Below, one piece after another: positions 44,110 to 55,995 of a stretch of DNA of 64,000 nucleotides. Below the pieces are notes generated by a model that did not search any database, was not told the DNA's origin, and was given only the letters and a program-made list of their open reading frames with translations. Origin of the DNA: Halomonas daqiaonensis (GTDB lineage Bacteria; Pseudomonadota; Gammaproteobacteria; Pseudomonadales; Halomonadaceae); NCBI RefSeq assembly GCF_900109725.1, contig NZ_FOBC01000016.1, forward strand, positions 1-64,000, written 5' to 3'. The stretch's first letter is position 1. Each line of letters opens with the position of its first letter. The position numbers and the translations under genes were made by a program.

Positions 44110-44637
44110 ATGGCTACGCAACCCGACAGTCTCGTGAAGCTGCTCGCCAACCTGGCCGCCTTCCAAGCCGGCTGGTTCGCCTGCATATTGGGCGGCTCGC
44201 GGGTCGGCCTGCTGGTGGCTGCAATGATCATCACCCTGCACCTGGCCTGGCTGGCGCGACCTGGTGAGTGGCGTTGGCTGGTGGGCTTTGCCGCGCTGGG
44301 GCTGGTGGTCGACGGCAGCCTGACGCTGGCCGGCGGCTTTGATTTCGCTGACGGGACGCGGGTTCTCGGCGTGATGCCGATGTGGCTATGGCTGCTCTGG
44401 CCACTGTTCGCCACCCTGATACACCACTCATTGGCCTGGCTATGGCGAACCCCCTGGCTGGCCGTGCTCGGCGGTGCCACCAGCGGGCCGCTCTCCTACT
44501 ATGGCGGCGCGCACCTCGCGGGCGTCGAGCTCGCCCCCTGGCTGCTGCCCGCCGAGGCCTTCGCCTGGGCGCTGATCTGTTTCGCCCTAAGCGGACGCTT
44601 CAGCAAAACTCTTACCCTTGATAATCTGTCCCGCTGA
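44110..44637 (+). CDS. DUF2878 membrane protein
   Basis: The 175-residue product has about five hydrophobic spans and the DUF2878 features QAGWFACILGG, WRWLVGFAALGLVVDGSLT and GPLSYYGG. Function is unknown; the family is a regular member of photolyase/CFA clusters. It lies 6 bp after the CFA-like gene. The last 51 bp overlap the convergent GGDEF-EAL gene. Confidence 0.88.
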   Translation: MATQPDSLVKLLANLAAFQAGWFACILGGSRVGLLVAAMIITLHLAWLARPGEWRWLVGFAALGLVVDGSLTLAGGFDFADGTRVLGVMPMWLWLLWPLFATLIHHSLAWLWRTPWLAVLGGATSGPLSYYGGAHLAGVELAPWLLPAEAFAWALICFALSGRFSKTLTLDNLSR

Positions 44638-46488
44638 GATCTGCTCCCGCCACTGAGCCTCCAGTCGCGCTGCGGGCAGCGGCCTGGCATAGAAAAAGCC
44701 CTGCACCTGGGCGCATCCCTGGGCGCGCAGATAATCGCGCTGAGCCTCGGTCTCGACCCCTTCCGCGATCACTTCCAGTTCAAGCCCTCTCGCCATGGCC
44801 AGCACGGCACAGACGATGGCTGCATCGGCTTGGTCGTCGGGCAATGCCTGAATGAACGCTCGATCGAGCTTGAGCTTGTCGAGCGGAAGATGCTTGAGAT
44901 ATCCAAGCGAGGAATAGCCGGTACCGAAATCATCGATGGCGACGTGGTGACCCTGCCGGCGCAGTTTTTCCAGCCGTGGGGCGATGTCACCCGCGCGTTC
45001 GTCGAGCAGCACAGACTCGGTCAACTCCAGCCCCAAAAGCCGAGGCGGCACGCGGTGACGTGCAAGCCCGGAGGCCAGAGCCGTCTCCAGGTCACCCTGA
45101 AACAGCTGCATGGCCGAGATGTTGATCCACACCACTACCTCCGGCATGCCCTTGCTCTGCCAGTGAGAGAGCTGTGCAAGGGCCTGGTCGATCACCCAGT
45201 CTCCCAGCGTCGCCATCAAGCCATGCCGTTCGGCCAGGGGGATGAAGTCGCCGGGAGAGACCATGCCATCACGCGGATGCTGCCATCGCAGCAAGGCCTC
45301 CAGCCCGACGAGGCTGTCATCCTCCAGTCGATACTGAGGCTGGTAATGCAACTCCAACTGACCACCCACGGCCAGGGCATTGCGAAGGTCGTTGAGCATG
45401 CCAAGCTGCGGGCTATCCTGGACATCCAGCGATGGCCGGAAGCGCTGACTGTGATTGCGGCCGTTACGCTTGGCGCTGTAGAGGGCCGACTCCAGACGCT
45501 GGAAGAGCACACCGGACTCGCGGCCATCTTCGGGTGAGCGGCAGCTGCCGATGGTCAGCCCCAGCCGAAGGCTGTGCTGGTCAATCTCGAAGGGTTGCCC
45601 CAAATGGTTCTGCAGGCCCTTGATCCAGTTGTCATGATCGTCATGTGTCGTGGTAGAAATCACCATGAACTCATCACCTCCCAGACGGCCGACGACACCA
45701 CCGGCAACCTGTCTGGCCAGCCGTTGCCCGAAGTGAGCGAGCAGCCGGTCGCCGAGCTCAACCCCGATACCGTCGTTGATCTCCTTGAAGCCGTCGATAT
45801 CGATCAGCGCCATGTCCAGGCTCTCGCCCGCCCGCAGGTGCCGGAGCCGGGACTCCAGCAGGTCGTGCAGTCGCCGGCGGTTGGGCAGGCCGGTTAGCGG
45901 GTCCTCGAAGCCTATCCTCTGCAGGTCTCGCTCGCGGGCCTTGTGAATGGAAATTTCGGTAGACAGGCAGACATGATGGGTGACGCGGCCCGACTCGTCC
46001 GAGACGACACGGGCACGAAGCCATTCGGGATACTCGTCGCCCTGCTTGCGGCGGTTCCATACCTCCCCTTCCCAGCGTCCTGTGGCCTTCAGGGTCTGCC
46101 AGTAATTCTCGAAGAACGCCTTGTCATGTCGTGGCGCGGAAAGCGAGCTGGCATTAGTGCCGCGGACCTCGTCCAGGGTATAGCCGGTAATGCGGGTGAA
46201 GGCCGGGTTGACGGTGACGATGCGGTTGGACGCATCGGTGATGATGACGCCTTCTTCCGACAGGGAGAGCGCCGCTTCGCCGAGGCGTGCCCGCTGGTGC
46301 TCCAGTCGGATCTGGCGCCAGGCATCCATAATGCCGAGGGCCACCAGAGCCGCCGCGGCCAGGCGCAGCGGGATACCGGGCAGCCAGATACTGGCCGAGA
46401 AGGCCGAGAGCGCCACCCAGAGCATGGGTCGATTGAGAGAGAAGTCTGGCCACACGGTATCTGACGCTCCATCGGTGAAGAGTGTCAT
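44587..46488 (-). CDS. PAS-GGDEF-EAL signalling protein
   Basis: Taking the ATG at 46488, the 633-residue protein has two N-terminal membrane helices (about 21-56). A PAS domain follows (70-180, EGVIITDASNRIVTVNPAF), then GGDEF (about 190-350) and EAL (about 365-625). The GGDEF signature is intact (RLGGDEF, 268-274) with no RxxD inhibitory site in front. The EAL domain keeps EALLRW (397-402) and DDFGTGYSSLGYL. It could be a c-di-GMP cyclase, phosphodiesterase or both. The frame is open to 46755, so a longer N-terminus is possible, but that stretch is not family-like. Confidence 0.88.
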   Translation of the reverse strand: MTLFTDGASDTVWPDFSLNRPMLWVALSAFSASIWLPGIPLRLAAAALVALGIMDAWRQIRLEHQRARLGEAALSLSEEGVIITDASNRIVTVNPAFTRITGYTLDEVRGTNASSLSAPRHDKAFFENYWQTLKATGRWEGEVWNRRKQGDEYPEWLRARVVSDESGRVTHHVCLSTEISIHKARERDLQRIGFEDPLTGLPNRRRLHDLLESRLRHLRAGESLDMALIDIDGFKEINDGIGVELGDRLLAHFGQRLARQVAGGVVGRLGGDEFMVISTTTHDDHDNWIKGLQNHLGQPFEIDQHSLRLGLTIGSCRSPEDGRESGVLFQRLESALYSAKRNGRNHSQRFRPSLDVQDSPQLGMLNDLRNALAVGGQLELHYQPQYRLEDDSLVGLEALLRWQHPRDGMVSPGDFIPLAERHGLMATLGDWVIDQALAQLSHWQSKGMPEVVVWINISAMQLFQGDLETALASGLARHRVPPRLLGLELTESVLLDERAGDIAPRLEKLRRQGHHVAIDDFGTGYSSLGYLKHLPLDKLKLDRAFIQALPDDQADAAIVCAVLAMARGLELEVIAEGVETEAQRDYLRAQGCAQVQGFFYARPLPAARLEAQWREQISAGQIIKGKSFAEASA

Positions 46489-46782
46489 GCCTGTGCATGA
46501 ACGGATCGTTACTGTCTTATCGGCAATGACGTGCAAAGCTGAACCCCACGCCGCGGGTATCGTCGCTTGGCGGTCGGCGGACGACAACCCAGGGTCTATG
46601 CTCGGATGCTCCGCCTGAGACGTTATCCCATTCACATCCTCCCTGGGCGGGCGAGGCATCACGCCACGCAGAAAACCCGGTTGGCGTGCATTCATCGTGT
46701 GTGGACAGTAGACTAGGCACAGCCGCCCGGCGGCCCCAGGCCGCTTTCGGCACACAATAATCTCGACTCTCGGAACGATTCA

Positions 46783-47298
46783 GTGACCAAGCAACACTCC
46801 TTTGATCGCGAAGAACTGCTGGCCTGCTCACGCGGCGAGCTGTTCGGTCCGGGCAATGCCCAGTTGCCGGCCCCCAACATGCTGATGCTCGATCGCATCA
46901 TGCACATCCACGAAGAAGGCGGGGATCACGGCAAGGGCGAGCTGATCGCCGAGCTGGATATTCACCCCGACCTGTGGTTCTTCGACTGCCACTTCCCCGG
47001 CGATCCGGTGATGCCCGGCTGTCTGGGCCTGGATGCCATGTGGCAACTGGTGGGATTCTACCTCGGCTGGCTTGGCCATCCCGGCCGCGGCCGCGCCCTG
47101 GGCTGCGGCGAAGTCAAGTTCAGCGGCCAGATCCTGCCCGATGCCCAGAAGGTTACCTACCGCATCAACATCAAGCGCATCATCACCCGGCGCTTGATCT
47201 TGGGCATGGCCGACGGCACCGTTTCCGTCGACGGCCGCGACATCTACCAGGCCAACGACCTGCGCGTCGGCCTGTTCACCTCCACCGCGAATTTCTGA
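46783..47298 (+). CDS. fabA: 3-hydroxyacyl-ACP dehydratase/isomerase FabA
   Basis: FabA dehydrates 3-hydroxydecanoyl-ACP and isomerises it to the cis-3 form, initiating unsaturated fatty-acid synthesis. Catalytic H70 ([15 protein letters not shown]) and D84 are present. At 171 residues it matches the E. coli enzyme. The start is a GTG at 46783. fabB follows after 13 bp, as in the classical fabAB operon. Its product feeds the lipid pathway used by the CFA-like enzyme upstream. Confidence 0.97.
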   Translation: MTKQHSFDREELLACSRGELFGPGNAQLPAPNMLMLDRIMHIHEEGGDHGKGELIAELDIHPDLWFFDCHFPGDPVMPGCLGLDAMWQLVGFYLGWLGHPGRGRALGCGEVKFSGQILPDAQKVTYRINIKRIITRRLILGMADGTVSVDGRDIYQANDLRVGLFTSTANF

Positions 47299-47311
47299 AC
47301 AGGAGGCTCCC

Positions 47312-48529
47312 ATGCGACGAGTGGTAGTCACCGGCTTGGGCATCGTGTCCTGCCTAGGCAATGACGCACAACAGGTTCTCGAGGCGCTCAGGAACGGGCG
47401 CTCGGGCATTCGTTTCAAGGAAGACTACGCCGAGCGAGGTTTCCGCAGCCAGGTGGCCGGCAGCGTCGACATCGACCTGGATCCCCTGATCGACCGCAAG
47501 CTGCTGCGCTTCATGGGCGACGCCGCCGCCTATGCCTACGTCGCCATGGCCCAGGCCATCGAGGACGCGGGGCTGGCACCGGATCAGGTCTCCAACGAGC
47601 GGACAGGGCTGATCGCCGGCTCGGGCGGTGCCTCGAGTGCCAATCAGGTCGAGGCGGCTGATGTCATGCGCGAGAAGGGCCTGCGCCGTGTGGGCCCCTA
47701 CCGGGTCACCCGCACCATGGGCAGCACCGTCTCGGCCTGCCTGGCGACCCCGTTTAGGATCAAGGGGGTGAACTATTCCATCTCCTCGGCCTGCGCCACT
47801 TCGGCCCACTGCATCGGCAGCGCCGTGGAGCAGATCCAGTTGGGCAAGCAGGACGTGGTCTTCGCCGGCGGCGGCGAGGAAGAGCACTGGACCCTCTCCT
47901 GCCTGTTCGATGCCATGGGGGCGCTCTCGACCCACTACAACGACACTCCCGAGAAGGCCTCGCGGCCCTATGACCAGGCCCGCGACGGCTTCGTCATTGC
48001 CGGCGGTGGCGGCATGCTGGTGCTCGAGGAGCTCGAGCACGCCAGGGCCCGCGGCGCGAAGATCTATGCCGAGGTGACCGGCTACGGCGCCACCTCCGAC
48101 GGGCACGACATGGTCGCACCCTCCGGCGAAGGGGCAATGCGCTGCATGCGCCAGGCCATGGCCACCGTCGATGGCAAGATCGACTACATCAACACCCATG
48201 GCACCTCGACGCCGGTGGGCGACGTGGCCGAACTCAAGGCAATCCGCGAGGTCTTCGGCAACTCTACACCGGCGATGAGCTCCACCAAGTCGCTGACCGG
48301 ACACTCCCTGGGGGCCACAGGGGTGCAGGAGGCGATCTATTCGCTGCTGATGATGGAGAACGACTTCATCGCCGCCTCCGCCAACGTCGAGACACTGGAC
48401 GAGCAGGCCGACGGCTTCGATATCGTCACCCAGCGCCGCGACGGCGTGAAGGTCGAGCGGGTGCTCTCCAACAGCTTCGGCTTCGGCGGCACCAACGCCT
48501 GCCTGGTGCTGGAGAAGTACCGCGACTGA
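47312..48529 (+). CDS. fabB: 3-oxoacyl-ACP synthase I FabB
   Basis: FabB elongates the cis-3-decenoyl intermediate in unsaturated fatty-acid synthesis. The 405-residue protein has the nucleophile C161 ([10 protein letters not shown]) and the two histidines in [11 protein letters not shown] and TGHSLGA. It is preceded by an AGGAGG-type site and ends before a long perfect palindrome that serves as terminator. Confidence 0.97.
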   Translation: MRRVVVTGLGIVSCLGNDAQQVLEALRNGRSGIRFKEDYAERGFRSQVAGSVDIDLDPLIDRKLLRFMGDAAAYAYVAMAQAIEDAGLAPDQVSNERTGLIAGSGGASSANQVEAADVMREKGLRRVGPYRVTRTMGSTVSACLATPFRIKGVNYSISSACATSAHCIGSAVEQIQLGKQDVVFAGGGEEEHWTLSCLFDAMGALSTHYNDTPEKASRPYDQARDGFVIAGGGGMLVLEELEHARARGAKIYAEVTGYGATSDGHDMVAPSGEGAMRCMRQAMATVDGKIDYINTHGTSTPVGDVAELKAIREVFGNSTPAMSSTKSLTGHSLGATGVQEAIYSLLMMENDFIAASANVETLDEQADGFDIVTQRRDGVKVERVLSNSFGFGGTNACLVLEKYRD

Positions 48530-48557
48530 TCTACAGCGATCAGGCCGTAACGTAAGT

Positions 48558-48596
48558 AACGCAAGAGGCGCCCCGATAGGGCGCCTCTTGCGTTAC
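48558..48596. terminator. Bidirectional terminator between fabB and plsC
   Basis: A long palindrome, TAACGCAAGAGGCGCCC / GGGCGCCTCTTGCGTTA with a 4-5 nt loop, lies between the convergent genes. Its symmetry suits termination of both transcripts. The T-run is weak. Confidence 0.75.
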
Positions 48597-48610
48597 GGGA
48601 GCCGTCGGCA

Positions 48611-49372
48611 TCAGGCCGGGGGCTTCTCGGTGGCCGGCGATGCAGCGGCTGCCGGGCGCGGCACCTCGGAGATCTCGGCCAGCCGCGCCTCGATCCACGC
48701 CTCCACCTCGACCATCACCTCCTCGGAGGTGCGGCCGACGGTCTCGATGGGCTCGCCCACCTCCAGCGACAAACGCCCTGGGCGCTTGACCCAGTGGCGC
48801 CCCGGCCAGCGCTCCCCGGCATTGTGGGCCACCGGCACCACCGGCACCCCGGCGCGGCAGGCGATCACCGCGCCGCTCTTGTTGTAGCGCTGCCGGCTTC
48901 CCGGCGCCACCCGGGTCCCCTCGGGAAAGATAAGCACCGAGAGCCCCTCCTCGAGCCGGGTCTTGCCCTGGGTAAGCACCTGCTTCATGGCCCGGGCGGG
49001 TTTGCTGCGATCAAGGGCGATAGGATGCAGCAGGCGTAGCCCCCAGCCGAAGATCGGAATATTCAGCAGTTCCCGCTTGAGCACCGTGCAGACCGGCGGA
49101 TGCAGCAGCTGCAGGTAGACGGTCTCCCATTCGGACTGGTGGTTGGCGAGGAGAACGCAGGGGCCATCGGGCAGCCGCTCATGTCCGCGGAACTCGTAGC
49201 GCACCCCGCAGGCCAGGCGGAACCAGGCGATGATGAAATGGTTATAGAGGTTGAGCAGGCGATAGCGCGAGCGCAGCGGCAGGAAGGGCGCCGGTGGCAG
49301 GAAAAGCACACCACAGACCAGCATGGCCAGGAAGTAGCCAGCATAGAAGATCAGGCTGCGGATCAGGTTCAT
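48611..49372 (-). CDS. 1-acyl-sn-glycerol-3-phosphate acyltransferase (PlsC family)
   Basis: The 253-residue protein makes or remodels phosphatidic acid at the inner membrane. It has an N-terminal membrane helix (5-28), the catalytic block NHQSEWE (H78, with E83 in the place of the usual aspartate), and FPEGTRVAPGSR, the glycerol-phosphate site. The H-x4-E form is shared by a subgroup of proteobacterial AGPATs. It overlaps the upstream epimerase-like gene by 4 bp on the minus strand. Confidence 0.9.
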   Translation of the reverse strand: MNLIRSLIFYAGYFLAMLVCGVLFLPPAPFLPLRSRYRLLNLYNHFIIAWFRLACGVRYEFRGHERLPDGPCVLLANHQSEWETVYLQLLHPPVCTVLKRELLNIPIFGWGLRLLHPIALDRSKPARAMKQVLTQGKTRLEEGLSVLIFPEGTRVAPGSRQRYNKSGAVIACRAGVPVVPVAHNAGERWPGRHWVKRPGRLSLEVGEPIETVGRTSEEVMVEVEAWIEARLAEISEVPRPAAAASPATEKPPA

Positions 49373-50259
49373 CGTGGCGTCGACTCCTCTTGCACCTTGC
49401 CGTCATCCCTGGCCAGGCACCAGGTATCCAGCATTCGCCCCACCTCCAGGCGCCAGGGCTTCTGGTGCACGCCGAACACGTCCAGTACCCGCCGGCAATG
49501 CAACACGCGACGCAGTGGCTGGTCGTGATGGTGACTGAGCGCCTTGACGCTGCCCAGTGTAACCTGTTCGCCACGCCCCTCGAGCCGTGTGGCGAGCTGG
49601 GTGCGCACCATGGAGACGAAGGTATAGGCGCTCACCGGCTCGGGACCGGCCAGGTGGTAGCTGCCCCAGGCCTCGGCGCCGCAGTGCTGCTGCTGGAGCA
49701 TGCCGATCACCGCCATGGCCACGGCATCCGCCGAGGTCGGGCAGAAGATCACGTCGGACTCAGCCCGCACCTCGCCACCATCCGTCAGGGTATCGAGCAG
49801 CTCGCTCAGCCAGGCCTGACTACCCTCCAGAGCGAACAGTGGTCCCAGGCGCACGATCAGGTGGCGAGGATATTCGGCACGAATCCGGTCGCCGGTACGT
49901 ATCAGCCGCCTCAGGCTATCGTCGCGAGGCTCGGGGATCACGTGCTCGTCAATGGGGACAGCGAGGCCATCCTCGTAAAGCTGGTCGGAGACGCACCACA
50001 ACAGCGGAATCTCCGCCTCACGGCAGGCCTCCATGCAGGCCTCGACCGCCTCGGCATGCGCCATGACGGCAGCAGGCTCGACAGTGATCGGCCGCAACAG
50101 CGGCGGGATCACCAGCGCATCCGGGCGCACTTCATAGAGCAGCTGCGGCGTGACCGCCAGACCCGGTTCGATGGTGAGCTCGGTGTCGCTGCGCCGATTG
50201 GCCTCGCGTGCCAGCGCCAGGCTCAGGCAGTGCCCGGCCTCCAGAATCAACAGCTTCAA
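49369..50259 (-). CDS. RmlD-like NAD(P)-dependent sugar-nucleotide reductase/epimerase homologue
   Basis: The 296-residue protein looks like a divergent RmlD/NAD-epimerase: a weak N-terminal Rossmann region (MKLLILEAGHCLSLAL), ACREAEIPLLWCVSDQLYED in place of the active-site block and SYHLAGPEPVSAYTFVSMV later. The YxxxK catalytic pair is not clear, so enzymatic activity is doubtful. It overlaps plsC by 4 bp and follows ssb by 24 bp. Function unknown. Confidence 0.75.
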   Translation of the reverse strand: MKLLILEAGHCLSLALAREANRRSDTELTIEPGLAVTPQLLYEVRPDALVIPPLLRPITVEPAAVMAHAEAVEACMEACREAEIPLLWCVSDQLYEDGLAVPIDEHVIPEPRDDSLRRLIRTGDRIRAEYPRHLIVRLGPLFALEGSQAWLSELLDTLTDGGEVRAESDVIFCPTSADAVAMAVIGMLQQQHCGAEAWGSYHLAGPEPVSAYTFVSMVRTQLATRLEGRGEQVTLGSVKALSHHHDQPLRRVLHCRRVLDVFGVHQKPWRLEVGRMLDTWCLARDDGKVQEESTPR

Positions 50260-50283
50260 AGCATCTCCTCGACTGGTCCCTGG

Positions 50284-50868
50284 TTAGAACGGGATCTCGT
50301 CATCGAAATCGTCGAAGCTGCCCGGATCCGGGGCGCCATAGTTGCCGCCCTGCTGCTGGCCACCACCCTGCTGTGGGGGAGCAGGCTGCGGAGCCGGACG
50401 CTGGGACTGACCGCCGCCGAAATTGCCTCCCTGCTGCTGACCGCCATACTGACCGCCCTGCTGGGGCTGGCCACCGCCCTGCTGGGGCTGAGCGCCGTAC
50501 TGGCCGCCCTGCTGGCCGCCAACGTCACCCCCGCGGGAGTCGAGCATCTGCATGTCGTTGGCAACGATCTCAGTAGTGAACTTGTCCTGACCGTTCTGAT
50601 CCTGCCACTTGCGCGTCTGCAGCCGGCCCTCGATATAGACCTTGCTGCCCTTCTTGAGATACTGCTGGGCGATCTCGGCGGTCTTGTTGAAGAGCACGAT
50701 CCGATGCCATTCGGTACGCTCCTGGCGCTGACCGCTCTGCTTGTCCATCCAGGTGTCGGTGGTGGCCAGGTTGAGGTTGGCAACGGCAGTGCCGGAGGGC
50801 GTGAAGCGCACCTCCGGATCCTGGCCGAGGTTGCCGATGAGGATGACCTTGTTGATGCCACGGGCCAT
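50284..50868 (-). CDS. ssb: Single-stranded DNA-binding protein
   Basis: The 194-residue SSB has an N-terminal OB fold ([40 protein letters not shown]), a long Gln/Gly-rich linker and the acidic C-terminal tip DDFDDEIPF that recruits replication and repair proteins. It lies 48 bp after the MFS gene stop on the same strand. No LexA-type box was seen upstream. Confidence 0.97.
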   Translation of the reverse strand: MARGINKVILIGNLGQDPEVRFTPSGTAVANLNLATTDTWMDKQSGQRQERTEWHRIVLFNKTAEIAQQYLKKGSKVYIEGRLQTRKWQDQNGQDKFTTEIVANDMQMLDSRGGDVGGQQGGQYGAQPQQGGGQPQQGGQYGGQQQGGNFGGGQSQRPAPQPAPPQQGGGQQQGGNYGAPDPGSFDDFDDEIPF

Positions 50869-50916
50869 GAGAGACTCCTTGCTGTCGTTGAATACCTTGT
50901 AAGGATCATACGCGGC

Positions 50917-52311
50917 TCAGGCGCCGCTGTGATGATTCCCGGAACCGGTCAGGCGTGCCAGGGCCTGCTCGTCTAGACGCTGGCGGTCCACCTTGAGATA
51001 GGCCAGACGCTCCTCGGGAACGACCAGCACGTCCTCCACCCCGGCCACCTCGGCGAAACGCGCCATCAGGGTATCCAGGGCATCATCCCGCTCGTTGTCG
51101 TCTAGCGCCACCACCTCGCTGGTCAGGTGACGCGGCGGCGCCATGCCGACCATCACCGCCAGCCATGCCAGGCCCACCAGGCCGCAGCCGATGAATACTG
51201 CGGAAAGCCCCCATTGCTGCACCAGGGCACCCCCCAGTACGCCACCCAAGAAGGCGCCCAGGAACTGGCTGGTGGAATAGATGCCCATGGCGGTGCCCTT
51301 GGCCCCGGCCGGCGCCAGCTTGCTGAGCATCGACGGCAGGGTGGCTTCGAGCAGGTTGAAGGCAATGAAGAACAGCAGCAGCCAGCCGAATAACGCGGGG
51401 ACTCCGTCACCTAGACCCGCCAGCCCGAACAGGCTCAGGGTGATGCCGGTGATCGCCACCAGGCACATGGCCTTCATGCGGCGCCGTTTCTCGGCGATGA
51501 TCACCAGCGGCACCATGGCCACGAAGGCCAGCAGCATGATGCTCAGGTAAGTGAGGCCATGACGCTCGACAGCAATTCCCGCCTCGACCAGCCGGAAGGG
51601 CACGGCGACGAAGATCGCCATCAGCACCAAGTGGAGGGCGAAGATCGAGATATCCAGGCGCCACAAATCACCGCGCGCAAGGATCCCGCGCAGCTGGCCA
51701 CGATCGATGCCCACATCGCGATGCCGCAACCGGCGCGGCGCCGGCGGCACCAGCTTCCACAGCACTGCCAGCCCAAGGACCGCCAGGGCTGCAGTGAACC
51801 AGAAGACCCCAGCCAGGCCGAAGCCCGCGGCAAGCCAGGGGCCGAGCACCATGGCCACGGCGAAGGCGATACCGATGGAGAGCCCGATGGTGGCCATGGC
51901 GGCGGTGCGCACCTGTTCACGTGTCTGGTCGGCGAGCAGCGCCATGATGGCCGCCGCCACGGCGCCACTGCCCTGCAGGCAACGCCCCAGGATCACCCCG
52001 CCGATGGAGTCGGCACCGGCAGCCACCACGCTACCGAGCAGAAACAGCAGGAGACCGGCAGCGATCACCGGCTTGCGCCCCAGGCGGTCTGAGAGCAGGC
52101 CGAAGGGGATCTGCAGGACCGCCTGGGTAAGGCCATAGATCCCCAGCGCCAGACCGACCAACAGCGGCGTCGATCCTCTCAGGTCATCGGCATACAGGGC
52201 CAACACCGGCAGCACCATGAACAGACCCAGCATGCGCGTGGCATAGAGTCCCGCCAGCCCGGTGATGGCACGACGCTCGGTGGGTAACAGCAGTCCTGAG
52301 ACCTTTCGCAT
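50917..52311 (-). CDS. MFS transporter, YajR-like with C-terminal YAM domain
   Basis: The 464-residue protein has twelve spans, the MFS motif A (GLLSDRLGRKPVI) and, after span 12, a soluble ferredoxin-like domain of about 75 residues (DDALDTLMARFAEVAGVEDVLVV). This arrangement is that of YajR, a proton-driven drug-type exporter of unknown natural substrate. I chose the ATG at 52311 (MRKVSGLLLP); the frame extends 17 codons upstream into the divergent uvrA promoter region. Confidence 0.9.
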   Translation of the reverse strand: MRKVSGLLLPTERRAITGLAGLYATRMLGLFMVLPVLALYADDLRGSTPLLVGLALGIYGLTQAVLQIPFGLLSDRLGRKPVIAAGLLLFLLGSVVAAGADSIGGVILGRCLQGSGAVAAAIMALLADQTREQVRTAAMATIGLSIGIAFAVAMVLGPWLAAGFGLAGVFWFTAALAVLGLAVLWKLVPPAPRRLRHRDVGIDRGQLRGILARGDLWRLDISIFALHLVLMAIFVAVPFRLVEAGIAVERHGLTYLSIMLLAFVAMVPLVIIAEKRRRMKAMCLVAITGITLSLFGLAGLGDGVPALFGWLLLFFIAFNLLEATLPSMLSKLAPAGAKGTAMGIYSTSQFLGAFLGGVLGGALVQQWGLSAVFIGCGLVGLAWLAVMVGMAPPRHLTSEVVALDDNERDDALDTLMARFAEVAGVEDVLVVPEERLAYLKVDRQRLDEQALARLTGSGNHHSGA

Positions 52312-52411
52312 GGCGGTTCGAACTTCCGTGGACGGCCCCTCGGGCCCGGAGGTGGACCGCACATTCTAGCGGCTCGTCGGCCTGCAGGGAAAGCCGACGG
52401 CGACCCGCGCT

Positions 52412-52441
52412 TTGCCGCCGACACGGCCCGGCCCGTATAAT
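52412..52441 (+). promoter_or_regulatory. Promoter of uvrA
   Basis: TTGCCG (52412-52417), an 18-bp spacer and TATAAT (52436-52441) lie 30 bp before the uvrA start. No CTG-N10-CAG SOS box was seen in the intergenic region. Confidence 0.6.
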
Positions 52442-52471
52442 CGAGCTTTTGCCGCGACCGGCGAGGTGGGA

Positions 52472-55336
<2,865 letters not shown>

Positions 55337-55338
55337 TC

Positions 55339-55418
55339 AAGCGGCCAAGCGGCCAAGCGGCCAAGCGGCCAAGCGGCCAAGCGGCCAAGCGGCCAAGCGG
55401 CCAAGCGGCCAAGCGGCC
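55339..55418. repeat. Ten perfect tandem copies of AAGCGGCC after uvrA
   Basis: Ten identical 8-bp units follow the uvrA stop codon after 2 bp, with no interruptions. In reverse they read as a Trp/Pro/Leu/Gly/Arg/Ala repeat, but no gene is supported there. Such arrays change length by slippage. Confidence 0.95.
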
Positions 55419-55439
55419 AGCATGAAGCATCCCGAGAAA

Positions 55440-55475
55440 AAGCGACCCCCGAGGCCAAAGTCTCGGGGGTCGCTT
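55440..55475. terminator. Hairpin terminator downstream of uvrA
   Basis: AAGCGACCCCCGAG (55440-55453) pairs with CTCGGGGGTCGCTT (55462-55475) in a 14-bp stem. On the minus strand it is followed by TTTTTC, on the plus strand by a weak T-run. It probably stops uvrA readthrough and backs up the rplQ terminator. Confidence 0.7.
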
Positions 55476-55506
55476 GTAGCTCTGCACTCGGTGGTTGTAG
55501 CTGGAA

Positions 55507-55538
55507 TAAAAAACCGGCTCCTCGAAAGGAGCCGGTTT
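55507..55538 (-). terminator. Terminator of the alpha ribosomal operon
   Basis: On the minus strand AAACCGGCTCC-TTTCGA-GGAGCCGGTTT is followed by TTTATT, a strong Rho-independent signal 31 bp after the rplQ stop. It ends the rpsM-rpsK-rpsD-rpoA-rplQ transcript. Confidence 0.9.
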
Positions 55539-55569
55539 GGCGTGCCACTGGCGGAAGGCCGGTCGAGGA

Positions 55570-55956
55570 TCACTCCTCGGCGACGGCTTCCTCGACGACC
55601 GGACGGTCGACCAGTTCGACGAAGGCCATGGGGGCGTTGTCGCCGGTGCGGAAACCGCACTTGAGAATACGGACGTAACCGCCCGGACGCTCGGCGTAAC
55701 GCGGACCCAGCTCGTTGAAGAGCTTGCCGACCGCTTCCTTCGAGCGGGTACGGCTGAAGGCCAGACGACGATTGGCGACGCTGTCCTGCTTGGCCAGGGT
55801 GATCAGCGGCTCGATGACGCGACGCAGTTCCTTGGCCTTGGGCAGGGTTGTCTTGATCACTTCGTGCTCGACCAGCGAGACGGACATGTTCTTGAACATG
55901 GCCTGGCGGTGCGAGCTGGTGCGATTCAGGTGACGACCACTCTTACGATGACGCAT
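55570..55956 (-). CDS. rplQ: 50S ribosomal protein L17
   Basis: The 128-residue protein starts [20 protein letters not shown] and contains the L17 block [20 protein letters not shown], followed by an acidic C-terminus. It is last in the alpha operon, 39 bp after rpoA. Confidence 0.97.
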   Translation of the reverse strand: MRHRKSGRHLNRTSSHRQAMFKNMSVSLVEHEVIKTTLPKAKELRRVIEPLITLAKQDSVANRRLAFSRTRSKEAVGKLFNELGPRYAERPGGYVRILKCGFRTGDNAPMAFVELVDRPVVEEAVAEE

Positions 55957-55995
55957 GGTTGTGATTCCTTACCAAACTGGGACTCGAGTCGAGGC

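Noticed and set aside
50284..50550. Gln/Gly-rich repeats in SSB as an unusual feature
   Set aside because: Such linkers are normal in proteobacterial SSB proteins.
55339..55418. CRISPR array
   Set aside because: The units are 8 bp with no spacers; it is a simple tandem repeat.
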